Assembly (NCBI RefSeq): GCF_934560975.1
Contig: NZ_CAKTFO010000002.1
Coordinates: 124,001 to 188,000, forward strand
DNA: 64,000 nt
Direction: 5' to 3'
Source: an uncultured Sphingomonas sp.
GTDB taxonomy: Bacteria; Pseudomonadota; Alphaproteobacteria; Sphingomonadales; Sphingomonadaceae
Both the position numbers and the translations under genes were made by a program. The notes below the pieces were generated by a model. It saw only the letters and a list, made by a program, of their open reading frames with translations, was not told the origin of the DNA and made no database searches. Positions 16,555-23,804 of the stretch are shown in pieces. Each line of letters starts with the position of its first letter. Within the stretch, counting starts at the first letter, position 1.

Positions 16555-16767
16555 CCGCCTGGCTCCTTTCCGCAAACGAGCCTGCAATTCTGGATGCGCC
16601 GGCAGGTGCCGGTCTGGCGCCTCGTCATCAAGGCGGGGTTCGGGAGAGCCCCACCCATGCCGCGCCACCACCGGCTGGAGCAGGCCAGCACTTGGCGGAT
16701 TCCCAGGGACGAGGTACAAATGAACGCCAGCGGCAGGGTTTCCGGCAGTCGTTTTCCGCAGAAAACT

Positions 16768-16844
16768 TGGTGCCCCGAGAGAGACTCGAACTCCCGACCT
16801 GCGGTTTAGGAAACCGTTGCTCTGTCCTGCTGAGCTATCGGGGC
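16768..16844 (-). tRNA. tRNA-Arg (anticodon CCU)
   Basis: A full cloverleaf on the minus strand: acceptor GCCCCGA with TCGGGGC, D stem GCTC/GAGC, anticodon loop TTCCTAA (anticodon CCT at 16808-16810), T loop TTCGAGT, discriminator A and encoded CCA. The first anticodon-stem pair is A-C rather than a Watson-Crick pair. It reads AGG codons, which are rare in this GC-rich genome. Confidence 0.96.
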
Positions 16845-16886
16845 AGCCGATCCATCCGTAGATTTGGCGCGCGTCACGGTCAACGC

Positions 16887-16924
16887 ATAAGGCGCCGCCC
16901 GCCATCATGCGGACAGCGCCTTAT
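16887..16924 (-). terminator. Hairpin after the SDR gene, possible terminator
   Basis: A 9-bp perfect stem (ATAAGGCGC / GCGCCTTAT) with a 20-base loop lies 16 bases downstream of the SDR stop. There is no U run after it, so termination is only a possibility. Confidence 0.35.
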
Positions 16925-16939
16925 CCGGTGTGGCGCGGG

Positions 16940-17719
16940 CTACTTGCCGCTGCCGGGCTCCGCCATGTTGCGGTGCATCTTGGCCAGCACGCTGTCGGGC
17001 GTGATGTGGCTGATCGCCGCTTGCAGCTTGTTCTTCCAGCCGGACACGACATGGCCCGCGCCCGACATCATGGCATCCCAGCCGTCGCGCGCAACCTTGC
17101 CGGCATCGTCCTTATCCTGCGTGCCGACATTGGTGTCGAGCATGTCGGCGCGGTCGAAGAACTCGGTCTCGGTGGCGCCCGGCATCAGCACGGTGACCGT
17201 GACGCCACTATCCTTCAACTCCTCCCGCAAGGCATAGGAGAAGCTGTCGAGATAGGCCTTGGTGCCGTTATACACCGCCTGGAAGCTGCCCGGCATCAGG
17301 CCGGCGATGGAGCCGGTGATCAGGATGCGGCCTTCACCGCGCCCCTTCATCTGCTGCGCCGCCTTTTGCAGCAGATAAGTGGTGCCGGTGACGTTCGTGT
17401 CGATCACCATGCGCCAATCCGCCACGTCCTGATCCACGAACGCCTTGCCCAGCCCACGCCCGGCATTGGCGAGCAGCAGGTCGATCGGCCGGCCGTTCGC
17501 CGCCGCCAGCAGCTGGTCATTGCCCTCGATCGTGGAGAGATCCGCCTCGACCGAGATGACGTTGGTGCCATGCGTGCGGAAATCATTGGCCGCGCTGTCG
17601 ATCAACGGCTCGTCCGCGACCACCAACAGGTCATAACCTTCCTGCGCGGCGATATGCGCCAGTTCAAAGCCGATGCCGGTGGAGGCTCCGGTAATGACGG
17701 CAAGTTTTCCGTTACCCAT
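16940..17719 (-). CDS. SDR family NAD(P)-dependent oxidoreductase
   Basis: Classical short-chain dehydrogenase of 259 residues. The cofactor site is TGASTGIG (10-17), the structural motif is ANAGRG (84-89), and the catalytic residues are Ser137, Tyr150 and Lys154 (YNGTK). The C-terminal region (VVSGWKNKLQAAISHITPD) is typical of short-chain reductases of unknown substrate. It is the last gene of a three-gene operon (SRPBCC, zinc alcohol dehydrogenase, SDR), 12 bases after the dehydrogenase, behind an EcfG-type promoter. The inferred role is detoxification or redox work under stress; the substrate is unknown. Confidence 0.92.
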   Translation of the reverse strand: MGNGKLAVITGASTGIGFELAHIAAQEGYDLLVVADEPLIDSAANDFRTHGTNVISVEADLSTIEGNDQLLAAANGRPIDLLLANAGRGLGKAFVDQDVADWRMVIDTNVTGTTYLLQKAAQQMKGRGEGRILITGSIAGLMPGSFQAVYNGTKAYLDSFSYALREELKDSGVTVTVLMPGATETEFFDRADMLDTNVGTQDKDDAGKVARDGWDAMMSGAGHVVSGWKNKLQAAISHITPDSVLAKMHRNMAEPGSGK

Positions 17720-17731
17720 GATCTTCGCTCC

Positions 17732-18934
17732 TTATGCCGGCATCTCGACGGTCTGCTTGTCCAGACCAGGCTTCAGCACGATCTTGGTGGTGGTGTTCTG
17801 GTGGTCGTGGAACAGCTTGTAACCCTCCGGGGCGTTTTCCAGCGGCAGCGTGTGCGAGATGAGGAAGGTCGTGTCGATCTTGTCCTCCATGATCGCGTTC
17901 AGCAGCGCCGGGGTGTAATGCTGAACATGGGTCTGGCCGGTCTTCATGGTTAGGCCCTTTTCCATGAACGCGCCCATCGGGAACTTGTCCACGAACCCGC
18001 CATAAACGGCCGGCACCGACACGCGCCCGCCCTTGCGGCAGGCCAGGATCACCTGACGCAGCGCATGGATGCGGTCCGTGCCGAGGAAGGTCGAAACCTT
18101 CAGCTGGTCGATGACATTGTCGACGAACAGGCCGTGCGCCTCCAGCCCGACGCTGTCGATCACCGCATCGGGGCCGATGCCGCCCGTCATCTCCATCAAG
18201 GCGTCATAGACCTTGATGTCGTTGAAGTTGATCGTCTCGGCCCCGAACTTCGCCGCCAGTTCCAGCCGGTGCGGATAATGGTCGATGGCGATGACGCGCT
18301 TTGCGCCCATCAGAAAGGCCGACTGCACCGAGAACAGGCCGACCGGGCCGCAGCCCCACACCGCCACAGTATCGCCCGGCTCGATGTCGGCATTTTCCGC
18401 CGCCATCCAGCCGGTCGGCAGGATATCGGACAGGAACAATACCTTCTCGTCGGATACGCCGTCCGGGATCACGATCGGGCCGACGTCCGAATAGGGCACG
18501 CGGACATATTCGGCCTGGCCACCGGCATAGCCGCCGGTCATGTGGCTGTAGCCGAACAGGCCGGCCATGCGGTTGCCATAGGCCAGCTCGGAAATGTCCT
18601 GATTGTCGGCGGGATTGCTGTTGTCGCAGCAGCTATACTGGTGCTTGCTGCAGAAATAACAGCTGCCGCACGAGATGGTGAACGGCACCACCACTCGCTG
18701 TCCCTTCTTCAGGGTGGAGCGCGATCCGACTTCGACCACCTCGCCCATGAATTCATGGCCCAGGATGTCGCCCTTCTGCAGGGTCGGGATGTAGGCGTCA
18801 TAGAGGTGGAGGTCCGAACCGCAGATGGCGGTGGACGTCACCTTGATGATCGCGTCGCGGGGATTGATGATCTCGGGATCGTCCACGCTGTCTACGCGGA
18901 CGTCGTGCTTGCCGTGCCAGGTGAGGGCGCGCAT
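17732..18934 (-). CDS. Zinc-dependent alcohol dehydrogenase
   Basis: Medium-chain dehydrogenase of 400 residues, resembling the formaldehyde-dehydrogenase-like branch. Catalytic zinc ligands are Cys38 (AICGSDLH), His60 and Glu61 (GHEFMGEV). The structural zinc site is the Cys set at 89, 92, 95 and 102/103 (CGSCYFCSKHQYSCC). The Rossmann motif is VWGCGPVGLF. A longer-than-usual insertion follows the Cys set. It is the middle gene of the SRPBCC-ADH-SDR operon with short gaps on both sides. The alcohol or aldehyde substrate is unknown. Confidence 0.94.
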   Translation of the reverse strand: MRALTWHGKHDVRVDSVDDPEIINPRDAIIKVTSTAICGSDLHLYDAYIPTLQKGDILGHEFMGEVVEVGSRSTLKKGQRVVVPFTISCGSCYFCSKHQYSCCDNSNPADNQDISELAYGNRMAGLFGYSHMTGGYAGGQAEYVRVPYSDVGPIVIPDGVSDEKVLFLSDILPTGWMAAENADIEPGDTVAVWGCGPVGLFSVQSAFLMGAKRVIAIDHYPHRLELAAKFGAETINFNDIKVYDALMEMTGGIGPDAVIDSVGLEAHGLFVDNVIDQLKVSTFLGTDRIHALRQVILACRKGGRVSVPAVYGGFVDKFPMGAFMEKGLTMKTGQTHVQHYTPALLNAIMEDKIDTTFLISHTLPLENAPEGYKLFHDHQNTTTKIVLKPGLDKQTVEMPA

Positions 18935-18967
18935 CGAGCGGCTCCTTCTACAAGAATGTCGGGTGGA

Positions 18968-19540
18968 TCAGGCGGCGGTGGGAAGGTCGGTCGCCTCGGC
19001 GCGGGTGCGCGCGGAGGTGCTGATCTCACCCGTTTCCATGAACTGTTTGAAGCGGCGCAGGTCGCGGCGCGCCTGCAGCGCGGGCTCACGCTGGAACAGC
19101 TTGGCCAGCAGCTCACCGATCAGCCCGCCCGGCGGATCATAGCCGATCACGGCGCGTACCACCGTGCCGCGATCCGGCACTTCGTGGAACTCGACCCGGC
19201 CGGAATTGCGGATTTCCGATCCCTCGGCCGATTGCCACGCGATCAGCGTGCCGGGCTGGTCCTCGGTCACGACGGCGTCCCACTCGACGGTGCGGCCGCC
19301 AGGCGCCTTGACCACCCAGGTCGAACGCGTGCGATCGACCAAGTCGATCCGTTCGATATTCTCCATCACCGTGGAGAGGTTGGAGAAGTCGCGCCAGAAG
19401 TCGTAAAGTTCCTGCGCGGGCTTAGCGATGGTGACGACGGAGGCCGTGACGCTCCGTTCACCGCCCGGGGCCTCGGCGGAGCGGGCATCACTGTCGCGCG
19501 CGGCGGTGGCCGGCACCGCGATCGTTTCGTGGTCGGACAT
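18968..19540 (-). CDS. SRPBCC (polyketide cyclase/START-like) protein
   Basis: A protein of about 190 residues with a START-like hydrophobic-ligand fold. Seen are VVTIAKPAQELYDFWRDFSNL, WVVKAPGGRTVEWDAVV, GTLIAWQSAEGSEIRNSG and GTVVRAVIGYDPPGG, the pattern of the cyclase/dehydrase group often written as a general-stress membrane or lipid-binding protein. The N-terminal 40 residues are low-complexity. The start at 19540 (MSDHETIAV) has GGAG six bases upstream. First gene of a three-gene operon, 36 bases past an EcfG-type promoter. Confidence 0.87.
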   Translation of the reverse strand: MSDHETIAVPATAARDSDARSAEAPGGERSVTASVVTIAKPAQELYDFWRDFSNLSTVMENIERIDLVDRTRSTWVVKAPGGRTVEWDAVVTEDQPGTLIAWQSAEGSEIRNSGRVEFHEVPDRGTVVRAVIGYDPPGGLIGELLAKLFQREPALQARRDLRRFKQFMETGEISTSARTRAEATDLPTAA

Positions 19541-19576
19541 GTTCGCTCCATTTTCAGATGGTTGGCGTGCCGACAC

Positions 19577-19601
19577 AACCTGTCGCACCGGGGCTTGTTC
19601 C
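19577..19601 (-). promoter_or_regulatory. EcfG-type general stress promoter
   Basis: On the minus strand, GGAAC (19597-19601) is followed after 16 bases by GGTT (19577-19580). It departs from GGAAC-N16-CGTT by one base. The SRPBCC start is 36 bases past the -10 element, nearly the same leader length as at 4653-4677. Confidence 0.72.
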
Positions 19602-19644
19602 GCCCCTGCTCACACAATGTCTGAAGGTGCGCGGGGGCCGGCGA

Positions 19645-22023
19645 TCAGGGGTGCAAAGTCAGCGTCCAGCGTGTCAGACCGGGCAGCAGCGGACGCGGCT
19701 CTCCGTTCAGCCAAGCCTCGTGTCCGGCCAGGTAATAAGGCGCGAACGGCGCCCCCGACTGTCCGCCGGGCATATGGAACAGCCCCTGCGCTTCGTGACC
19801 GGGGGAAACGACCAGCCGCTCGCTGGCGCCGCCGCCGGCATATTGCGCGCGCGGCGCCCCGCCGTCGCCGGGCACCGCATGGTCGGCGGGATCGGTGATC
19901 AACCGGAGGAGCGGGATCGCCTTGCCGAGCGGATGGCGGACGTCCGCGTGCATATAGGCGCCCCAGGTGAAGCGATCGACCCGGCCATGCGCCGCGCCGC
20001 GCACCTGCTTGGCGACATCGCCGAGGCCGGCATCCAACAGCGCGTCCCAGCTAGCATAACCGGGCGGGACCAAGGCGGGCGGGCGACGCCGTAGCAGGGT
20101 CCTTAGCGCCTGCTCCGCGCCCGGCCCGGCATAGCTGGTCCGGCTATCGTCGGGCACGCCCAGGTAAGCGACATAGGCATTCTTGATGATCTCCAACCGG
20201 AATGCGCGGATCAGGCGATAGCCGACGGACCCGGTGTCGGCATGGCCGTTCCACGCCTTCACCGGTGCGATCATTGCCCTCAGGCCCCGGTCATCCGGGT
20301 GGCGGGCCAACGCCCGGAGCATCACCGATCGCCAGAACAAGGCGCGCGGCGCGGCCGTATCCAGCTGGATGGAGAGCATGTCGCGTTCAACAAAGCGGGC
20401 ACGCGCGAACAGCCGCCGGCGGATCTCTCTCGCGCGCGAACCGTCGTCATAGCCGCCATCACCCAGACGGGTGAGCGCCGCGCCCCCGACCACGCGCGCA
20501 TTGGCGGTCCAGACGCGCTCGTCGCCCGGATCCATGATCGTGGGCACTTGGTCCGGCGGCAGCATGCCCCGCCAGCCGGCCCGCCCGTCCGCCCAGCTGG
20601 TGGCAGTCCGTCCGTCGAAGCCGAAACGCTGCGGCACCTGTCCGGCGATGGTCCAGGCGACGTGCCCATCGCGATCGCCGATCACCATATTCTCGTTGGG
20701 CAGCCCGACCCGGTGCGCGGCGCGGACCGCCGATGCGGCATCGCGCGCGCCCTCGATCGCCAGCATCGGGGCAAGGCGGATGGCCTGGGCGTCGTGCGCG
20801 ATCCAGCGGTCCGCCACCTCTCGCCCGTCCGGCAGCTTCGCAACGATCGGTCCCCAGATCGTTTCCCGCACGACCAGGGCCTCGCAGCCCTTGGGCGTGC
20901 ACAGCCGCTCGGCAATGTGCCGCACGGGCCGGGGACCGGCGGGCGTGCGATACCAGCCCGGACGCCCGGCGACCGGCTCCACGATCACGGCATCGTGCGT
21001 GTCGGCATTGGCAACGGTGAAGCCCCAAGCCACGAAGCCGTTGCTGCCCACCACGGTCGGGAAGATGCCGGGCAGGGTCACGCCGACCACGTCGAGCGCC
21101 CCGCCCCGCCCCCGCGCGCCCCGCTGCATCAGACGCACTCGATACCAAGTGTTGGGAATGCGGGTGCCGAGATGCATGTCGTTGGCGACCATGGCCGCGC
21201 CCGTATTCGTCAGCGCCCCGGCGACCGCCCAATTGTTGCTGCCCTTGACCATCGGCTCCACCGCCGGCGCGGGATTGCGGGCGGGCGCGTCGGCGGAGAG
21301 GCCGGCCGGCACGAACGGCTCCGGCACCGTGCTGCCGTCCAGCGGCGCATCCAGCTCCGTGCCGAGCGGATAGAGCAGGTCCGCCATGCCCCCTCCCAGC
21401 CTGGCCGTGGCGCGGGCGCGTTGCAGCTCCAACGCCAGCCCGCCGCCTTGCAGGTCGAGATACATGGCATAGACTGCCAGCAGCGAATCCGCTGCCGTCC
21501 ACCGCTGCGGCGTCTGGCGCAGCAAGGCATATTCGAACGGCGGCGCCCCCAGGTCGGCCAGCCCGCGATTGACGCCCGTCACATAGGCATCGAGGATGCG
21601 GCGCTCCCCCGGGGCGATCCTGGCGAGGACTTGGTTCGCGCGGGCGCGAAAGCGATGCAGCCGGGTCTTGCGGTCCATGGCAAGCGCCTGCGGGCCGAAC
21701 AGGGCGGCAAGCTCGCCCGCCCCAACCCGGCGCAGCGTATCCATCTGGAAGAAGCGTTCCTGCGCGTGGAGGTAGCCGGTGGCATAGGCCAGGTCCGCGC
21801 GACTGTTGCCGGTGACCGTCGGCACGCCGTCCCCGTCCCGCGCGATCGTGACCGGGGCAGTGAGGCCCGGTGCGCTTACGTTACCCTCCAACCGTGGCGC
21901 GCTCCGTTCGAGGCGTACCGCGAACCAGCCGAGCGCCACCACGGTCAGGATGCAGATCAGAATCACCGATATGCCGAGCACCAGACCGATACGGCGGAGG
22001 AAGGCGCGGGTCGTCACCCACAT
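19645..22023 (-). CDS. Penicillin acylase family protein (Ntn hydrolase)
   Basis: A 792-residue periplasmic N-terminal-nucleophile amidase precursor. An N-terminal membrane or signal segment (VLGISVILICILTVVALGW) is followed by the alpha chain (IARDGDGVPTV, ATGYLHAQERFFQMDTLRR). The self-cleavage site is VKGSNNWAV, with Ser262 as the new N-terminus and nucleophile of the beta chain, and NDMHLG contributes the oxyanion Asn region. The family acts on penicillins, acyl-homoserine lactones or other amides; which applies is not visible. The start at 22023 is preferred because the upstream extension is basic and lacks a ribosome site. Monocistronic, divergent from the glycosylase. Confidence 0.92.
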   Translation of the reverse strand: MWVTTRAFLRRIGLVLGISVILICILTVVALGWFAVRLERSAPRLEGNVSAPGLTAPVTIARDGDGVPTVTGNSRADLAYATGYLHAQERFFQMDTLRRVGAGELAALFGPQALAMDRKTRLHRFRARANQVLARIAPGERRILDAYVTGVNRGLADLGAPPFEYALLRQTPQRWTAADSLLAVYAMYLDLQGGGLALELQRARATARLGGGMADLLYPLGTELDAPLDGSTVPEPFVPAGLSADAPARNPAPAVEPMVKGSNNWAVAGALTNTGAAMVANDMHLGTRIPNTWYRVRLMQRGARGRGGALDVVGVTLPGIFPTVVGSNGFVAWGFTVANADTHDAVIVEPVAGRPGWYRTPAGPRPVRHIAERLCTPKGCEALVVRETIWGPIVAKLPDGREVADRWIAHDAQAIRLAPMLAIEGARDAASAVRAAHRVGLPNENMVIGDRDGHVAWTIAGQVPQRFGFDGRTATSWADGRAGWRGMLPPDQVPTIMDPGDERVWTANARVVGGAALTRLGDGGYDDGSRAREIRRRLFARARFVERDMLSIQLDTAAPRALFWRSVMLRALARHPDDRGLRAMIAPVKAWNGHADTGSVGYRLIRAFRLEIIKNAYVAYLGVPDDSRTSYAGPGAEQALRTLLRRRPPALVPPGYASWDALLDAGLGDVAKQVRGAAHGRVDRFTWGAYMHADVRHPLGKAIPLLRLITDPADHAVPGDGGAPRAQYAGGGASERLVVSPGHEAQGLFHMPGGQSGAPFAPYYLAGHEAWLNGEPRPLLPGLTRWTLTLHP

Positions 22024-22168
22024 GCTATGAAAGCTGCACGGGGCCGGAGCAAGCCGATTGCGGAAACGCTCCCGCTGCCGCAAGACGGCGCGGTGCCGAA
22101 GCCGTGTCCGCCTGCCGTCGTACAGCGACCGGCGTGAGCATCACCGACCGCGCGACGCATCGATCCGC

Positions 22169-22738
22169 ATGACCGAAACCTTTCCCCCGTCATTCTGGCG
22201 CGAGCCCGTGGTCGCGCTGGCGCGCGCCCTGATCGGGGCGGAGTTGCTGGTGGACGGCGTGGGCGGGATCATCGTCGAAACCGAGGCCTATGACGTGGAC
22301 GATCCCGCCTCGCACAGCTTCGGCGGCCTGCGGGTGCGTAATGCCGCCATGTTCGGGCCGGTCGGCCACGCTTATGTGTATCGGATCTACGGCATCCACT
22401 GGTGCCTGAACCTGGTCGGTGGCGAGCGGCCGGGTAGCGCGGTGCTGATCCGCGCGCTGCAGCCGACGCACGGGCTGGAGATCATGGCGGCGCGGCGGGG
22501 CTCAAGCGACCCGCGCGCTTTCTGTTCCGGCCCCGGCAAGCTGGCGCAGGCGCTGAACGTCACGAAAGCGTTGGACGGAGCGGCGCTGGACCAGCCACCC
22601 TTCCATGTCGCGCCCGGCCCGGCGATGGAGATCATGGTCGGGCCGCGCATCGGCATCACCAAGGCGGCGGAGCAGCCGTGGCGCTTCGGCCGCAAGGGAT
22701 CGCTTCACCTCAGCCGGCCGTTTCCCCGCAATGGCTGA
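22169..22738 (+). CDS. DNA-3-methyladenine glycosylase (AAG/MPG type)
   Basis: Base-excision repair glycosylase of 189 residues that removes 3-methyladenine, hypoxanthine and other alkylated purines. Family motifs: ALIGAELLV, IVETEAYDVDDPASHSFGG with the catalytic Glu in VETEAY, HAYVYRIYGIHWCLNLV with the Tyr wedge, and SGPGKLAQALNVT. The ATG at 22169 matches the usual family start. It heads a run with the DUF1810 gene, which overlaps its last 8 bases, and a cyclophilin. Confidence 0.94.
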   Translation: MTETFPPSFWREPVVALARALIGAELLVDGVGGIIVETEAYDVDDPASHSFGGLRVRNAAMFGPVGHAYVYRIYGIHWCLNLVGGERPGSAVLIRALQPTHGLEIMAARRGSSDPRAFCSGPGKLAQALNVTKALDGAALDQPPFHVAPGPAMEIMVGPRIGITKAAEQPWRFGRKGSLHLSRPFPRNG

Positions 22739-23147
22739 TCCCTTCGATCTCGACCGCTTCGTCACGGCGCAGGCGGACACCTATGACACGGCACTTGCCG
22801 AGATACGGCGGGGCCGCAAGCAGAGCCACTGGATGTGGTTCGTGTTTCCGCAGATTGCGGGTCTCGGCCGCAGCGCCACCGCGCGGCATTATGCCATAAG
22901 CTCCCCCGACGAAGCGCGGGCGTATCTGGACCACCCCGTGCTGGGGACGCGCTACCGGGAGAGCGTCGCGGCGTTGCAGGCGCTGCCGCCCGGATCGGCC
23001 GAGACGATATTCGGCTCGATCGACGCGGTGAAGCTGCGGTCCTCGCTGACCTTGTTTGCCGAGGCTGGGCGTGAGCCCCTGTTCGCGGACGCGCTCCACC
23101 GCTGGTTCGGGACGCCCGACGATGCGACCTTGCGGCTGATCGGGTGA
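22731..23147 (+). CDS. DUF1810 domain protein
   Basis: A 138-residue protein of the DUF1810 family (once called calpastatin-like). Seen are FVTAQADTYDTALAEIRRGRKQSHWMWFVFPQIAGLG at the N-terminus, described in pieces: the Trp-rich SHWMWFVFPQ core and a later SIDAVKLRSSLTLF helix. The biochemical role is unknown; family members appear beside nucleic-acid repair or ADP-ribose genes in some genomes. The start at 22731 lies inside the end of the glycosylase gene, which points to coupled translation. Confidence 0.88.
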   Translation: MADPFDLDRFVTAQADTYDTALAEIRRGRKQSHWMWFVFPQIAGLGRSATARHYAISSPDEARAYLDHPVLGTRYRESVAALQALPPGSAETIFGSIDAVKLRSSLTLFAEAGREPLFADALHRWFGTPDDATLRLIG

Positions 23148-23171
23148 CGGCAATCGGCTAGGATTGCGCTC

Positions 23172-23789
23172 ATGCTGACCCGAATCGCTCTCGCCCTCCT
23201 GCTGCCGCTTGCCGCCGCCACCGCGCAGACGCCGGCGGCACCCGCCGTGCCCGCCCCGCCGGCCGCGACGACCAGGGTGACGTTGACCACGGCGGAGGGG
23301 CCGATCGTGCTGGAGCTTGAAACAAGCCGCGCGCCGATCACCGCCGGCAATTTCCTGAAATATGTCGAGCAGAAACGGTTCGACGGCGCTTCCTTCTACC
23401 GGGCGGTGCCGATCGCGGACGGCTACGGCTTCATCCAGGGCGGCATCCAGAACGATCCCAAGAAACAGCTGAAGCCGATCGCGCACGAACCCACGACGCA
23501 GACCGGCCTCAGCCATACGGACGGCGCGATCGCCATGGCGCGACTGGCGCCCGGCACGGCGGCGAGCGAATTCTTCATCGTAGTGGGCGACCTGAAATCG
23601 ATGGATGCAGACCCGAGCAAGCCCGGCGACAATCAGGGCTTTGCCGTGTTCGGCCATGTCGCCGAGGGCATGGATCTGGTGAAGCGCATCATGCTGTCGC
23701 CGAGGTCTCCGACCAAGGGCGACGCCGCGATGAAGGGCCAGATGCTCGCCCCGGAAATCAGGATCCTGACGGCGCGCAAGGGCGGCTGA
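23172..23789 (+). CDS. Cyclophilin-type peptidylprolyl isomerase, exported
   Basis: A 205-residue cyclophilin that catalyses cis-trans prolyl isomerisation. A Sec signal peptide (MLTRIALALLLPLAAATAQ) points to the periplasm. The core has LELETSRAPITAGNFLKYV, FDGASFYRAV, FIQGGIQ, AMARLAPGTAASEFFIVVGD and GFAVFGHV. A canonical Arg of the active site (FHRV) is replaced by FYRAV as in other bacterial forms. It starts 24 bases after the DUF1810 stop and converges on comEC. Confidence 0.92.
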   Translation: MLTRIALALLLPLAAATAQTPAAPAVPAPPAATTRVTLTTAEGPIVLELETSRAPITAGNFLKYVEQKRFDGASFYRAVPIADGYGFIQGGIQNDPKKQLKPIAHEPTTQTGLSHTDGAIAMARLAPGTAASEFFIVVGDLKSMDADPSKPGDNQGFAVFGHVAEGMDLVKRIMLSPRSPTKGDAAMKGQMLAPEIRILTARKGG

Positions 23790-23804
23790 TCCAGTACCGC
23801 TCGG

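Noticed and set aside
16420..16908. A 162-codon minus-strand frame across the tRNA
   Set aside because: It runs through the tRNA-Arg gene and the 3' end of the acetyltransferase, with no family and poor codon bias.
20242..22137. A 631-codon plus-strand frame opposite the penicillin acylase
   Set aside because: Arg/Pro/His-rich shadow without motifs; the acylase on the minus strand has its signal segment and catalytic Ser.
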